A stretch of 64,000 bases of DNA, from the NCBI RefSeq assembly GCF_003952665.1, contig NZ_CP017946.1, forward strand, positions 5,041,001-5,105,000. The letters are read 5' to 3'. The first letter of the stretch is position 1. Each line of letters begins with the position of its first letter. The DNA comes from Bosea sp. Tri-49. GTDB taxonomy: Bacteria > Pseudomonadota > Alphaproteobacteria > Rhizobiales > Beijerinckiaceae. The notes beneath the pieces are model-generated. The model ran no database searches, had not been told where the DNA came from, and worked only from the letters and a program-made list of their open reading frames with translations. Positions 32,810-41,850 of the stretch are shown here, one piece after another. Made by a program: the position numbers and the translations under genes.

Positions 32810-33724
32810 ATGACGCTCGTTCTCGAACAACTGCTCAACGGCCTGCAGTTCGGCGTGATGCTGTTCCTGCTTGCCGCCGGACTGACGCTGATCTTCGGCA
32901 TCATGGGCGTGATCAACCTCGCCCATGGCTCGCTCTACATGGTCGGCGCCTATGCCGCCGCCTTCGCCGCGGCGCAGACCGGCTCGGTCATCATCGCCAT
33001 CCTGGCCGGCCTTGCGGCCGCCGCCCTGGTCGGCATGGCGATGGAAGTCTTCGTGCTACGCCGGCTCTATGCCCGCGACCATCTCGACCAGGTGCTGGCG
33101 ACCTTCGCGCTCATCCTGATCTTCAACCAGAGCGTGACCATCCTGTTCGGGCGCCAGCCGCTCTTCGTCTCGGTTCCGCCGGCGCTCAACGGTTCGGTCG
33201 AATTGCTGCCGGGACTCACCTATCCGATCTATCGCCTCATCATCATCGCGGTTGGCCTTCTCGTCGCGCTCGGGCTCTATCTCCTGATCAACCGCACCCG
33301 CATCGGCATGCTGGTCAGGGCCGGTGCGACGCATCGCGAGATGGTCCGGGCACTCGGTGTCGACATCCGCCTGCTCTACACCGCCGTCTTCGGGCTCGGC
33401 GCCCTGCTCGCCGGTCTCGCCGGATTGATGGCCGGGCCGATCCTGGCCGTGCAGGTCGGCATGGGCGAGCAGATCTTGATCATGACCTTCGTCGTGGTGG
33501 TGATCGGCGGCGTCGGCTCGATCCGCGGGGCCTTCTTCGGAGCGCTGCTCGTCGGCCTCGTCGACACGTGCTTACGCGCCTTCCTGCCCGGCCTGCTGCG
33601 CCAGGTCATGACCGGCTCGGAAGCCGATGCGCTCGGAGCCGGCCTCGCCTCGATGGGGATCTACATGCTGATGGCCGTGGTGCTGCTGGTGCGGCCCAAG
33701 GGACTCTTCCCCTCCAATGTCTGA
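32810..33724 (+). CDS. livH: Branched-chain amino acid-type ABC permease, LivH
   Basis: 304-residue polytopic inner-membrane protein. It begins LEQLLNGLQFGVMLFLLAAGLTLIFGIMGVINLAHGS (in parts), the signature start of LivH. The ATPase-contact region is THREMVRALGVDI near residue 170, and GGVGSIRGAFFGALLVG is typical of the last helices. Follows the inverted-repeat element and overlaps the LivM-type gene by 8 bases. Confidence 0.94.
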   Translation: MTLVLEQLLNGLQFGVMLFLLAAGLTLIFGIMGVINLAHGSLYMVGAYAAAFAAAQTGSVIIAILAGLAAAALVGMAMEVFVLRRLYARDHLDQVLATFALILIFNQSVTILFGRQPLFVSVPPALNGSVELLPGLTYPIYRLIIIAVGLLVALGLYLLINRTRIGMLVRAGATHREMVRALGVDIRLLYTAVFGLGALLAGLAGLMAGPILAVQVGMGEQILIMTFVVVVIGGVGSIRGAFFGALLVGLVDTCLRAFLPGLLRQVMTGSEADALGAGLASMGIYMLMAVVLLVRPKGLFPSNV

Positions 33725-34739
33725 GGACGCCATCACCCATCCCGGCCCGAACGCGCCGAACGCCAGCCGCGCGCTGATGCTGCTCGCGCTGGCGCTTTGC
33801 CTCGTCGCGCTGCCTTTCGTCGTCCAGGCGCTCGGCCAGCCGGCACTGGTGCCGCTGGCGACGCGCGTGCTGATCTATGCGATCGCGGCCGCCAGCCTCA
33901 ACCTGGCTCTGGGCTTCGGCGGCATGGTTTCCTTCGGCCACGCTGCCTTCTTCGGCGTCGGGGGCTATGTCGTCGGCATCCTCTACCGCAATTACGTCGA
34001 CGATAGTCTCTTTCTCGGCCTGATCCCGGGCACGAGCCAGCTGCTGATTACGCTGCCGGCCGCGCTCCTTGTCGGAGGCCTCCTCGCCTTGCTGATCGGC
34101 GCGCTCTGCCTGCGCACCAGCGGCGTGCAGTTCATCATGATCACGCTCGCCTTTGCGCAGATGCTGTTCTTCCTATTCGTCTCGCTCAAGGCCTATGGCG
34201 GCGATGACGGCATGACGATCCGCCGCCGCAACGAGCTCTTCGGCCTCAACACCCGCGACGACATCACCTTCTATTTCATCTGCCTTGCCGTCACTGCGCT
34301 GGTCTTTCTGGCGCTCTGGCGCATCATTGGCTCGCGTTTCGGCATGGTGCTGGCCGGCATCCGCCAGAACGAGCGGCGCATGGCGGCGATCGGCATCGCG
34401 CCCTATCGCTACAAGCTCGCCGCCTTCGTCATCTCCGGCATGGGCACCGGCCTCGCCGGCGCGCTGATGGCGAATTATCTGCGCTTCGTCAGCCCGGACA
34501 TGCTGCACTGGACCAAGTCGGGCGAGCTGATGATCATGGTCATCCTCGGCGGCGTCGGCACCTTGCTCGGTCCCCTGTTTGGCGCCGCCGCGCTCGTCAT
34601 CCTCGAGACCGTGCTGACCTCCTGGACCGAGCATTGGCAGCTCATCCTCGGCCCGATCCTGCTGCTCGTCGTCCTGTTCACGCAAGGTGGGCTCAACGGG
34701 CTGTTTAACCGGCTCGGGTTCGGGAGGAGCGAGCGATGA
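33717..34739 (+). CDS. livM: Branched-chain amino acid-type ABC permease, LivM
   Basis: 340-residue partner permease with the LivM opening helices, ALGFGGMVSFGHAAFFGVGGYVVG (around residues 62-85). The ATPase-contact loop is RQNERRMAAIGIAPYRYKLAAF near residue 215 and GGVGTLLGPLFGAAALV lies in the last third. Both ends overlap neighbouring genes (8 and 4 bases), showing translational coupling. Confidence 0.94.
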   Translation: MSEDAITHPGPNAPNASRALMLLALALCLVALPFVVQALGQPALVPLATRVLIYAIAAASLNLALGFGGMVSFGHAAFFGVGGYVVGILYRNYVDDSLFLGLIPGTSQLLITLPAALLVGGLLALLIGALCLRTSGVQFIMITLAFAQMLFFLFVSLKAYGGDDGMTIRRRNELFGLNTRDDITFYFICLAVTALVFLALWRIIGSRFGMVLAGIRQNERRMAAIGIAPYRYKLAAFVISGMGTGLAGALMANYLRFVSPDMLHWTKSGELMIMVILGGVGTLLGPLFGAAALVILETVLTSWTEHWQLILGPILLLVVLFTQGGLNGLFNRLGFGRSER

Positions 34740-35488
34740 GCCAGCCGCTCCTTTCAGTCCGCGGCCTGCGCAAGCGCTTCGGCGGGCTGATCGCCACCGA
34801 CAGCGTCGACCTCGACGTGGTCGAGGGCGAGATCCACGCTCTGATCGGCCCGAACGGCGCCGGCAAGACCACGCTGCTGACCCAGCTTTTCGGTGAGCTC
34901 AGCCACGATGCCGGCGAGATCAGGCTGGAGGGCGAGCCGATCGATGCGCTGGCGACGCCGCAGCGCGTCCAGCGCGGCCTCGCCCGCACCTTCCAGATCA
35001 ACCAGCTGCTGCCGGATTTCAGCATGCTCGACAATGTCGCGCTCGCGGTTCAGGCGCGGCAGGGCCATAGCTTCCGCTTCTTCGCCGATGCCCGCCGCGA
35101 CAAGGGCCTGCGCCAGCGCGCCCGCGAGCATCTGACCGCTGCCGGCCTCACGCACCGGGCCGAGGTCAAGGTCGCCGACCTCTCCCATGGCGAGCAGAAG
35201 CAGCTCGAATTTGCCATCGCGCTCGCCTGCGAGCCGCGCCTGCTGCTGCTCGACGAGCCGATGGCGGGTCTCGGCCACGCCGAGAGCGAGCAGATGGTCG
35301 CGATGCTCTCAGGACTGAAAGGGCGCGTCACCATGCTGCTGGTCGAGCACGACATGGACGCGGTCTTCGCGCTTGCCGACCGGATCTCGGTACTGGTCTA
35401 TGGCCGCATCATCGCGACCGGGACGGCAGAGGAAATCCGCGACAACCAGGACGTCCGCATCGCCTATCTCGGCGAGGGAGACGCCTGA
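34736..35488 (+). CDS. livG: Branched-chain amino acid-type ABC ATPase, LivG
   Basis: 250-residue ATPase with Walker A GPNGAGKTTLLTQ, signature LSHGEQKQLEFAIAL, Walker B LLLLDEPMAGLG and H-loop VEHDMDAVF. The C-terminal extension GRIIATGTAEEIRDNQDVRIAYLGE is characteristic of LivG rather than LivF. Its stop shares a base with the LivF start. Confidence 0.94.
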   Translation: MSQPLLSVRGLRKRFGGLIATDSVDLDVVEGEIHALIGPNGAGKTTLLTQLFGELSHDAGEIRLEGEPIDALATPQRVQRGLARTFQINQLLPDFSMLDNVALAVQARQGHSFRFFADARRDKGLRQRAREHLTAAGLTHRAEVKVADLSHGEQKQLEFAIALACEPRLLLLDEPMAGLGHAESEQMVAMLSGLKGRVTMLLVEHDMDAVFALADRISVLVYGRIIATGTAEEIRDNQDVRIAYLGEGDA

Positions 35489-36189
35489 TGCTGAGCGTGC
35501 GCAACCTGCAATCGGCTTATGGCGCAAGCCAGGTCCTGTTCGATGTCGGCCTCGACATCGCCGATGGCGAGGTCGTGACCCTGCTCGGCCGCAACGGCAT
35601 GGGCAAGACCACGACGGTGCGCTCGATCATGGGGCTGCTGGCGCCGAAGGGCGGCGAGATCAGCTTCGACGGCCGCGCGCTCCAGGGTAGCGCGCCTGAA
35701 GTCATCGCCCGCTGTGGTGTCGGCCTCGTGCCGGAAGGAAGGCAGGTCTTCCCGACCCTGAGCGTGCGCGAAAATCTCGTCGCCACCGCCGCGAACCGGC
35801 TCGGGCGCGCTTCGCCCTGGACGCTAAGCCGTGTCTACGCCCTGTTCCCGCGCCTTCAGGAGCGCGCCGGCCAGTCCGCCCGCACGCTGTCGGGCGGCGA
35901 GCAGCAGATGCTGGCGGTCGGCCGGGCGCTGATGACCAATCCGAAGCTCTTGATCCTCGACGAGGCGACCGAGGGGCTGGCGCCGGTGATCCGTGCCGAG
36001 ATCTGGCGCTGTCTCGAGGCGCTGAAGGCGCAGGGGCAGTCGATCCTGCTGATCGACAAGAACATCTCAGTGCTCAAGCGCCTCGCCGACCGGCACTACA
36101 TCATCGAGAAGGGGCGCACGGTCTGGTCCGGCTCGAGCAGCGACCTCGCGGCCAATGCGGAACTGGTGCATCGCTATGTCGGCGTCTGA
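35488..36189 (+). CDS. livF: Branched-chain amino acid-type ABC ATPase, LivF
   Basis: 233-residue ATPase, with Walker A GRNGMGKTTTVRS, the LivF-typical VPEGRQVFPTLSVRENL, signature LSGGEQQMLAVGRAL and Walker B LLILDEATEGL. The H-loop position reads LIDKNISVL: the usual catalytic His of the H-loop (VEQN or VEHD in LivF/LivG) is not evident, though LivF proteins often vary here. Overlaps the hydrolase gene by 14 bases. Confidence 0.93.
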   Translation: MLSVRNLQSAYGASQVLFDVGLDIADGEVVTLLGRNGMGKTTTVRSIMGLLAPKGGEISFDGRALQGSAPEVIARCGVGLVPEGRQVFPTLSVRENLVATAANRLGRASPWTLSRVYALFPRLQERAGQSARTLSGGEQQMLAVGRALMTNPKLLILDEATEGLAPVIRAEIWRCLEALKAQGQSILLIDKNISVLKRLADRHYIIEKGRTVWSGSSSDLAANAELVHRYVGV

Positions 36190-37291
36190 ATCCGAGATCG
36201 TCGCGCGCAGCGCCGCAACCGACACTGTCGAAGCCCTGCGCGACACGCTGAGCGACGTTCTCGCCGGCCTGGTCGCAGCCGGCTGCGGCCCGCATCACCT
36301 GACCGGCATGGAGTGGGAGGCGGCCGATCCTGCTGCCTTTCACATCTCGCGCCACGCGGTTGAGCTGGCGTATCGCGAAGTCTTTGTCGGCTTCCGGCCA
36401 CCAATCAGGCTGCGGCCATCAGCGGGGCAGGGGCTGACGATTCGGGCTCGTTTCGCTCCGCCGCAACCGTTGCCCGACATCGAGGTCGAAGGCTACCCGC
36501 TGCGTGAACTCGCGCGGCAATACAGCCCGCGCCTGCAGGCCGATATGAAGGTGCTGCTCCGGCAGTGGAGCCGGGATGGCGCGGCCTTCCGCGCCGGTCA
36601 TGCCGGGCTCGACCTCGCCTATGGCCCGGATCGCTTCGAGCAGCTTGACCTTTATCGCCCCGCTGGAGCGCAGCGCGTTCCCGTCTGGGTTTTTGTCCAT
36701 GGCGGCTATTGGCAGGCCACCGACAAGATCCAGCATGCGCAGTTCGCGCAGGGTCTGCTCAACGCCGGCTTTGCGGTGGCCATGCCGAATTACGGGCTGG
36801 CGCCGGATACGCCGCTCGAAGCGAGCATCGTCCAGACCGTCGCGGCGCTGAATTTCCTCATTCGCGAGGCCGATGCGCTTGGCCTCGATCCGGCACAACT
36901 GCACATCAGCGGCCATTCCGCCGGCGGCCATCTCGCGGCGATGGCTTTGTGCGATCCTGCGGCCCCGCCGGTGGCCTCGGCGCTGCTGCTCTCCGGGCTC
37001 TATGATCTGAAGCCGCTCGGACATCTGCCGATCGGGCGCCTGCTCGGCTTCGACGATGTCGAGCGAGCGGTGCGGCTGAGCCCGCTCGGGCGGTCACGCC
37101 CGAGCAATACGCGCCTCGCCTTCGCCGTTGGCGAGGGCGAGAGCGAGGCGTTCAAGCGGCAATCAGCGGTGCTGGCCGCGGCTTGGCATGCGCCCGAACC
37201 ATTGATCTGCCCGGGGCATCATTTCAGCATGCTCGACGGGCTGAATGGCGGCGCGCTGCTCAATCTGGCGCTGGCGACGGCGGGGAAGTGA
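36176..37291 (+). CDS. Arylformamidase-like alpha/beta hydrolase with RidA-like N-terminal region
   Basis: 371 residues. The C-terminal part (about 115-371) matches kynurenine formamidase-type hydrolases: oxyanion element HGGYWQ (175-180), nucleophile Ser about 248 in ISGHSAGGHLAAMAL, an acidic residue near 318-322 and His about 347 in PGHHFSMLDG. The first 105 residues are not part of that fold. Their helix DTVEALRDTLSDVLAGLVAAGCG, the strand HLTGMEWEA, the helix AVELAYREVF and the end LTIRARFAP follow the order of RidA/YjgF proteins, the family of 2-aminomuconate deaminase, but without the N-terminal strands. If right, one polypeptide joins a deaminase-like and a formamidase-like module. 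Start chosen at ATG 36176, overlapping livF by 14 bases. Confident in the hydrolase, tentative on the N-terminal part. Confidence 0.82.
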   Translation: MSASESEIVARSAATDTVEALRDTLSDVLAGLVAAGCGPHHLTGMEWEAADPAAFHISRHAVELAYREVFVGFRPPIRLRPSAGQGLTIRARFAPPQPLPDIEVEGYPLRELARQYSPRLQADMKVLLRQWSRDGAAFRAGHAGLDLAYGPDRFEQLDLYRPAGAQRVPVWVFVHGGYWQATDKIQHAQFAQGLLNAGFAVAMPNYGLAPDTPLEASIVQTVAALNFLIREADALGLDPAQLHISGHSAGGHLAAMALCDPAAPPVASALLLSGLYDLKPLGHLPIGRLLGFDDVERAVRLSPLGRSRPSNTRLAFAVGEGESEAFKRQSAVLAAAWHAPEPLICPGHHFSMLDGLNGGALLNLALATAGK

Positions 37292-38112
37292 TGACGCCCC
37301 GTTCTCGTAAGCCACTCCGGATCGCAATCATCGGCTGGGGTGCGATCAGCCGACGTGTTGCCGAGCTGCTGGCGGGCGCGCAGAACGCTCGGCACGTCGC
37401 CATCGTTGCTGTCGGAGCCCGCTCTGGTACGCGTGCCCGGGATATCCCTGTTGGCGCGGTCCTTGTCACCGATCCGGCACAGCTTGCCGAACTGGATCTC
37501 GATCTGGTGGTGGAGGCGGCCGGTCGGGACGCGGTCTCAGCCTGGGGCGAGGCTGCCCTGCGTTCGGCGCCGGCTTTCGCGATCGCTTCGGCCAGCGCAC
37601 TGACCGATACCGCACTGCTCGAGCGTCTCATGGCAACGGCCGAGGCCTGTGGCAGCCAGCTCATCCTCCCGCCCGGTGCCCTCGCGGGGGTCGACGCCAT
37701 CGCCGCCGCATCAGCGCTGCCACTCGACGAGGTCGTGCACAGCATCGTCAAGCCGCCCGCGGCCTGGCGGGGCACGCCAGCGGAAGAGATGGTCGCGCTC
37801 GATACATTGACCGTACCGGCCACCTTCTTCAGCGGTTCGGCGCGCGAGGCGGCCATCCGCTTTCCTCAGAATGCCAATGTCGCGGTGATCTCGGCGCTTG
37901 CCGGCATCGGCCTCGACAGAACCCGAATCGAGCTCGTCGCCGATCCCGGCATCGCCGCGAACTGCCATCGCCTGAGCGTCTCCGGCGCCTTCGGTCGTCT
38001 CGATGTGACGATCGAGAACAGGCCGCTGGCGGGCAACCCGAAGTCCTCGGAGATGGCGGCGCTCAGTCTCGTCAGGATGATCAGAAACAAGGTCGCCTTG
38101 CTTTCTCGATAG
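37291..38112 (+). CDS. nadX: L-aspartate dehydrogenase family protein
   Basis: 273-residue NAD(P)-dependent amino acid dehydrogenase. The Rossmann motif is IAIIGWGAISRRVAELLAG (about residues 10-28). The family element PPGALAGVDAIAAAS is near residue 127, then FPQNANVAVISALAGIGLD, the catalytic histidine in NCHRLSVSGAFG, and the end NPKSSEMAALSLVRMIR. Aspartate dehydrogenase makes iminoaspartate (NAD synthesis) or oxaloacetate plus ammonia. Homologues are found inside aromatic-amine catabolic operons where the true substrate is unclear. The start shares a base with the hydrolase stop, so it belongs to the Liv operon. The 147 bases that follow hold no gene or clear terminator. Confidence 0.88.
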   Translation: MTPRSRKPLRIAIIGWGAISRRVAELLAGAQNARHVAIVAVGARSGTRARDIPVGAVLVTDPAQLAELDLDLVVEAAGRDAVSAWGEAALRSAPAFAIASASALTDTALLERLMATAEACGSQLILPPGALAGVDAIAAASALPLDEVVHSIVKPPAAWRGTPAEEMVALDTLTVPATFFSGSAREAAIRFPQNANVAVISALAGIGLDRTRIELVADPGIAANCHRLSVSGAFGRLDVTIENRPLAGNPKSSEMAALSLVRMIRNKVALLSR

Positions 38113-38259
38113 CGCACCCGCACTGGGCTCGCGACGCATCTTAGCCGAGCCTGAAGAGCTATTCGTTGATGCGTCTATTGTCTCGGCCCAGCGGTCGCAG
38201 GCGGGCCAGAGAGCGCAACATGCCTTTTCGGCCAACTGTGAAGTGGGACGCAATAAAGC

Positions 38260-40131
38260 TTATTCGCGCGCCTCTGATTTGTTGATGCTGCCTGGCTGAG
38301 CCAAGGCGGCCTTCGCCTCAGTGCACGCCCGCGAGGCCTCTTCAATCGAGCGAGTCGGACGCATCAGATGCTGAGTCCGTGCTTCGGTAAAGTTGCTGAG
38401 CGGATCAGGGCTGGAGAACGAGCCGGCAATGGAGAAATCCCGAGATTGATCCGCCCCGAAAACGGACGTGATCGTTGCGGGAAAACGGAAGGGACCTTCG
38501 GGCTCGATCAGGAGCCAGGCACGGGCGAGCTCCGGGCAGGCGACTCCTTTCAACACCTGGGTCGCCACGCGATTGCTGCCAGGCATCCCGGGGAAGTTCC
38601 CGATCAACCACGGCTGCCCGGTCGAACTCGCGCCCATGACATGCAGCGTTCCGGGAGAACGCCCGGTCAGGTCAATCACTGGCGTGCCCGCCTGAAAACC
38701 GGCCTGATCCGCTGTTTTCCTTACAGCCTCGATGAACTTCCCCGTACTCGGGGCGACCCGCAGCGTGCCGCCGCTATCCCCGAGATCGACAAGATAGTCC
38801 GCGCTGCGCAAGGGACCGGGCTGATAATACGGCTTCTCGATGCCGAACAGGATCTGACCTGCGGTGATGAACTGGGCGCCAAACGCAAAAGGTAGCAACA
38901 AGGCCATTGCGTTTGCCGGAGCAGGGCCTACTCGAATAAGGGTAACTCCGGATAGTACCCAAAAAAATCCAGAAAGACCGGCCATAAACCAATAATTATT
39001 TGCTGATCCAAATATAAATGCAAACGGCAACGACCCAATAAGGAGTGCTTTCGCGGTCTTTCCTTCAATATTTGGGGTAGATTGGTTGAATTTATTATAA
39101 ACTAGAGCGAACAACCCCGCCGATAGGCCAATTGAAGCCAAGAATAATTGTTGCCATAGGCCATAATCGTATGGGCCGCCCAATAGTCCAAAAACAAGCG
39201 ACATTGCGAGGACGGCGCATATGATACTGGAGGCATATGAAATTGCTCGAAGCGCCCCGTTTCCTGAACCGACCAGGGATGCCGAGATGATCAGTGCCAA
39301 GCAGCCGAAAGTGAGCGCCCGGAGAGCCTCCCAATTGAAGGGTAACGGGTCGATTCTGACTATAGCTGAGAGCGTATGGCCCATTCCATAAGCGCCAGCC
39401 CTTTCAAGCCCGACCGAAAACCTCTCTACAAAGCCGAGCAGGGAACCGTCGAGTAGCAGAGCGGCTGTCACAAGGAGGCTGCAAAAGAGCAGGGCCACCA
39501 CAGCGACAAGCCCAACACTGAATTTCTTGGTTACAACAAGATACAGAAGCGAGAGCAATCCCGCGATTGCAGCCGTTGTTGGCTTTGCCATGAATGCCAG
39601 CCAGCCTCCAAACGCAATCAACGTCCAGCCGACCGCGCTGGTGCGGCCAAACGTTCTTTGCGATATCAGCAGCCCAATGGCCGTCACCATCAAGGCTTGA
39701 AGAGCAAGCCAATTATAGCTGGGCGTTGGCAGCCACAGGCGGAGTATGGCGAGAGATGTCGTGCCCAGCGCCGCCGCAACGATCAGGCGCGGCAGCCGCT
39801 CCCCCGCCTGGCTTTGCAGGGGGCCGGCTAGTGCGAGCCATGCGAGAGTCGATGCTAAGGCAAATGTAATTAATATATTCAATTGTCTCAGTGTCGAAAT
39901 ACTATGTCCTGAGATTTCATACAATATATAGTAAACAATCCCGAATTGAGAAAGATTGTTTTTGTACTTAAGTGGTTCTGCGATAGTCGCTAGATAATAT
40001 CCTTCATCAATTAAATCTATGCCTTTGGCGGCATTGAGTAGAGCTGCTCCCAGTATCGCCATTGAACAAATAGCTGAGGCAACTATCGTAATTCGGCTCA
40101 AGGCAGAGTGTTTCAAAGAAATATTGTTCAT
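38260..40131 (-). CDS. Large polytopic membrane protein, hypothetical (glycan cluster)
   Basis: 623 residues with roughly eleven or twelve hydrophobic segments in the first 430, then a soluble C-terminal portion of about 190 residues (from YYQPGPLRS). This layout recalls GT-C-type glycosyltransferases and O-antigen membrane proteins: many helices with acidic residues after the first (GIDLIDEGYYLATIAEP, about residues 36-52) and an extracytoplasmic C-terminal domain. I cannot name a family. Parts of the gene (39000-39260 and 39850-40130) are visibly AT-richer than the rest of the window, which suggests horizontal origin. It is last on the reverse-strand glycan unit. Confidence 0.75.
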   Translation of the reverse strand: MNNISLKHSALSRITIVASAICSMAILGAALLNAAKGIDLIDEGYYLATIAEPLKYKNNLSQFGIVYYILYEISGHSISTLRQLNILITFALASTLAWLALAGPLQSQAGERLPRLIVAAALGTTSLAILRLWLPTPSYNWLALQALMVTAIGLLISQRTFGRTSAVGWTLIAFGGWLAFMAKPTTAAIAGLLSLLYLVVTKKFSVGLVAVVALLFCSLLVTAALLLDGSLLGFVERFSVGLERAGAYGMGHTLSAIVRIDPLPFNWEALRALTFGCLALIISASLVGSGNGALRAISYASSIICAVLAMSLVFGLLGGPYDYGLWQQLFLASIGLSAGLFALVYNKFNQSTPNIEGKTAKALLIGSLPFAFIFGSANNYWFMAGLSGFFWVLSGVTLIRVGPAPANAMALLLPFAFGAQFITAGQILFGIEKPYYQPGPLRSADYLVDLGDSGGTLRVAPSTGKFIEAVRKTADQAGFQAGTPVIDLTGRSPGTLHVMGASSTGQPWLIGNFPGMPGSNRVATQVLKGVACPELARAWLLIEPEGPFRFPATITSVFGADQSRDFSIAGSFSSPDPLSNFTEARTQHLMRPTRSIEEASRACTEAKAALAQPGSINKSEARE

Positions 40132-40284
40132 CCATGCGATCCGATTAGGAAATGCCGTTCTCCGCTGAGTATCCGCTGAAGGGCGGCATAGATCGCAAGC
40201 ATCTGCGTCAACTGATAGAAGCCGGACGTCGTCTGAACCATCATGGGCTCCATCGGCTGAGCAGCCGCTTGTTGGCTGGCAAGG

Positions 40285-40665
40285 TCAGGAACTCAGATAA
40301 CCCAGCCATACAGCGCCGATTGCGATCCAGGCGATCGCCGCCAACTTTTCAGGCGGAAGGCTTTCGCCAAGCCAAAAATACGCTCCTATTGCGGTCATGG
40401 GCGCAATCAAGCTCGCTATGGGCAGCATAAAGCTGAGCGGCAGCTTGATCATGGCCGAGTACCAACATGCGGCACCGACAGCGACCATCAGCCCGGCCAC
40501 CCAGAAGAGCGGGTCGACAAGGAGTCGGGAGAGTCCGGTGAGTATTGGACTTTCCGATCCGGAGATTTCGCCGATCTGCATCATGCGCGTCTTGAACAAG
40601 AGTTGCGAACCTGCGACGGAAATCAGGCTGCAGGCGAAAAGAAGCAGAGCTGTCAACTGGGGCAC
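40285..40665 (-). CDS. Small EamA/ArnE-like four-helix membrane protein
   Basis: 126 residues with four hydrophobic segments, the size of a small multidrug resistance/ArnE-type half-transporter. ILTGLSRLLVDPLFWVAGLM and LPLSFMLPIASLIAPMTAIGAYFWLGE match the pattern of EamA-like proteins, in which lipid-linked-sugar flippases ArnE and ArnF also fall. It starts at GTG 40665. In a glycan cluster a role in moving an undecaprenyl-linked sugar is plausible, but this is inference. The 153 bases to the next gene hold nothing recognisable. Confidence 0.75.
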   Translation of the reverse strand: MPQLTALLLFACSLISVAGSQLLFKTRMMQIGEISGSESPILTGLSRLLVDPLFWVAGLMVAVGAACWYSAMIKLPLSFMLPIASLIAPMTAIGAYFWLGESLPPEKLAAIAWIAIGAVWLGYLSS

Positions 40666-40678
40666 TCATCTGCCTCCT

Positions 40679-41725
40679 TTATGAAGATCTTGCGGCTTTA
40701 GGCTCCGCAATTTTTGAATCGTGTTGCAAACGCATGATCATTGGCGAGGCGAGCCCCGCCGGCAGTTTCTCGAGCAACCCAAGAAGGCCGAGCGCCCTTG
40801 CCGTTGACTGCACCTTGCCGGCCAACCCGCCTTGCCGCTCTCTGAACAGGGGATCCTGATCAAAGCGGCGCATTGCTGCTGCAAGGACACCGCGATCGAA
40901 TGAGATCGACAGCCGGTTGGTGCGGGCGAGACGTTTGACCCGGGATGCCGTGATGAAGTTCAGTTCCTCCCAGATCCCCGGCAGCTTCTTTATGGTCTCC
41001 CGATAAAGAAAGGCCGTGGCACGTGGAAGGAAGGGAACCAATGGAATGCCGAAATGCGGCTCGTATGGCACCGCGTAGTTGGGGCACAGGTGAACCATAG
41101 TTCCTCCAGGTGCCAGGACACTAGCCATGCCACGGAAGGCGCCTGCGAGGTCGGGAATATGTTCAAGTACGTTCGTCGAGTAGATGAGATCGAATTGCCC
41201 GTGTCTGGCTGGGTCGAGTTGTCCTGCGCCAATACCTAACCATTCTGCGCGAAGGGTGTCAGGCAGGTGGCGCAGGATCGCCGAGCCGATTTCGGGCATG
41301 AAACCAAAGCCCGAGGCTCCGGGTTCGAGGCCTGTGATGTCGACGCCGGATTGGCGCAAAAAACTAGCGAGAAGCCCGATTCCGCAGCCAACCTCGAGGA
41401 CACGCATACCGGGGCGCAGCAACGGGACGACGAGTTCGAGCCCGACGCCGGCCTCATTGGCATAGGTCGCGAGCAATTGGGTCGCTTCTTCCGGGCCGAG
41501 GCCGCAACCTTGCGCCACGGCTGCGATTTCCGGAGAGGCGAGTATGGCCTCCGAGAAGGTCTTGAACTCAGCAGCCACTGGCGAAACGTCGGGCATCAAG
41601 AGAGATTCGCGCCAATGCTGACGGGCAACCGGCCAGGCCATGGCGCGCAATATGCCCACCGACAGAGTCGAACTCTCCCGTTGCGACCATGGTCTCCAGT
41701 CTGCACATTGTTCCAGCGTTTCCAT
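40679..41725 (-). CDS. Class I SAM-dependent methyltransferase
   Basis: 348 residues from ATG 41725 (a TTG four codons earlier is also possible). Motif I is VLEVGCGIGLLASFL near residue 113, the acidic residue after strand 2 lies in GLEPGASG, and DLIYSTNVLEHIPDLAGAF is motif IV with the LEH of small-molecule methyltransferases. A 100-residue helical N-terminal region precedes the SAM domain. Likely modifies a sugar or a lipid-linked intermediate of the glycan. Substrate unknown. Confidence 0.85.
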   Translation of the reverse strand: METLEQCADWRPWSQRESSTLSVGILRAMAWPVARQHWRESLLMPDVSPVAAEFKTFSEAILASPEIAAVAQGCGLGPEEATQLLATYANEAGVGLELVVPLLRPGMRVLEVGCGIGLLASFLRQSGVDITGLEPGASGFGFMPEIGSAILRHLPDTLRAEWLGIGAGQLDPARHGQFDLIYSTNVLEHIPDLAGAFRGMASVLAPGGTMVHLCPNYAVPYEPHFGIPLVPFLPRATAFLYRETIKKLPGIWEELNFITASRVKRLARTNRLSISFDRGVLAAAMRRFDQDPLFRERQGGLAGKVQSTARALGLLGLLEKLPAGLASPMIMRLQHDSKIAEPKAARSS

Positions 41726-41850
41726 CGCGGCGCCCAATCGCCGACGCGGTTGCTAATGCACCAACCCGCGCGCTGCGCGCAAGTGAGCTCTATGCCACCT
41801 GCAAGATGGGAGGGGTCGGCTGTTCACGACCCATGCCGCAATTCCTCGGT

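Noticed and set aside
31419..36189. Importer specific for leucine/isoleucine/valine
   Set aside because: Liv-type receptors in catabolic operons bind diverse acids; the neighbours are aromatic-type catabolic enzymes, so specificity was left open.
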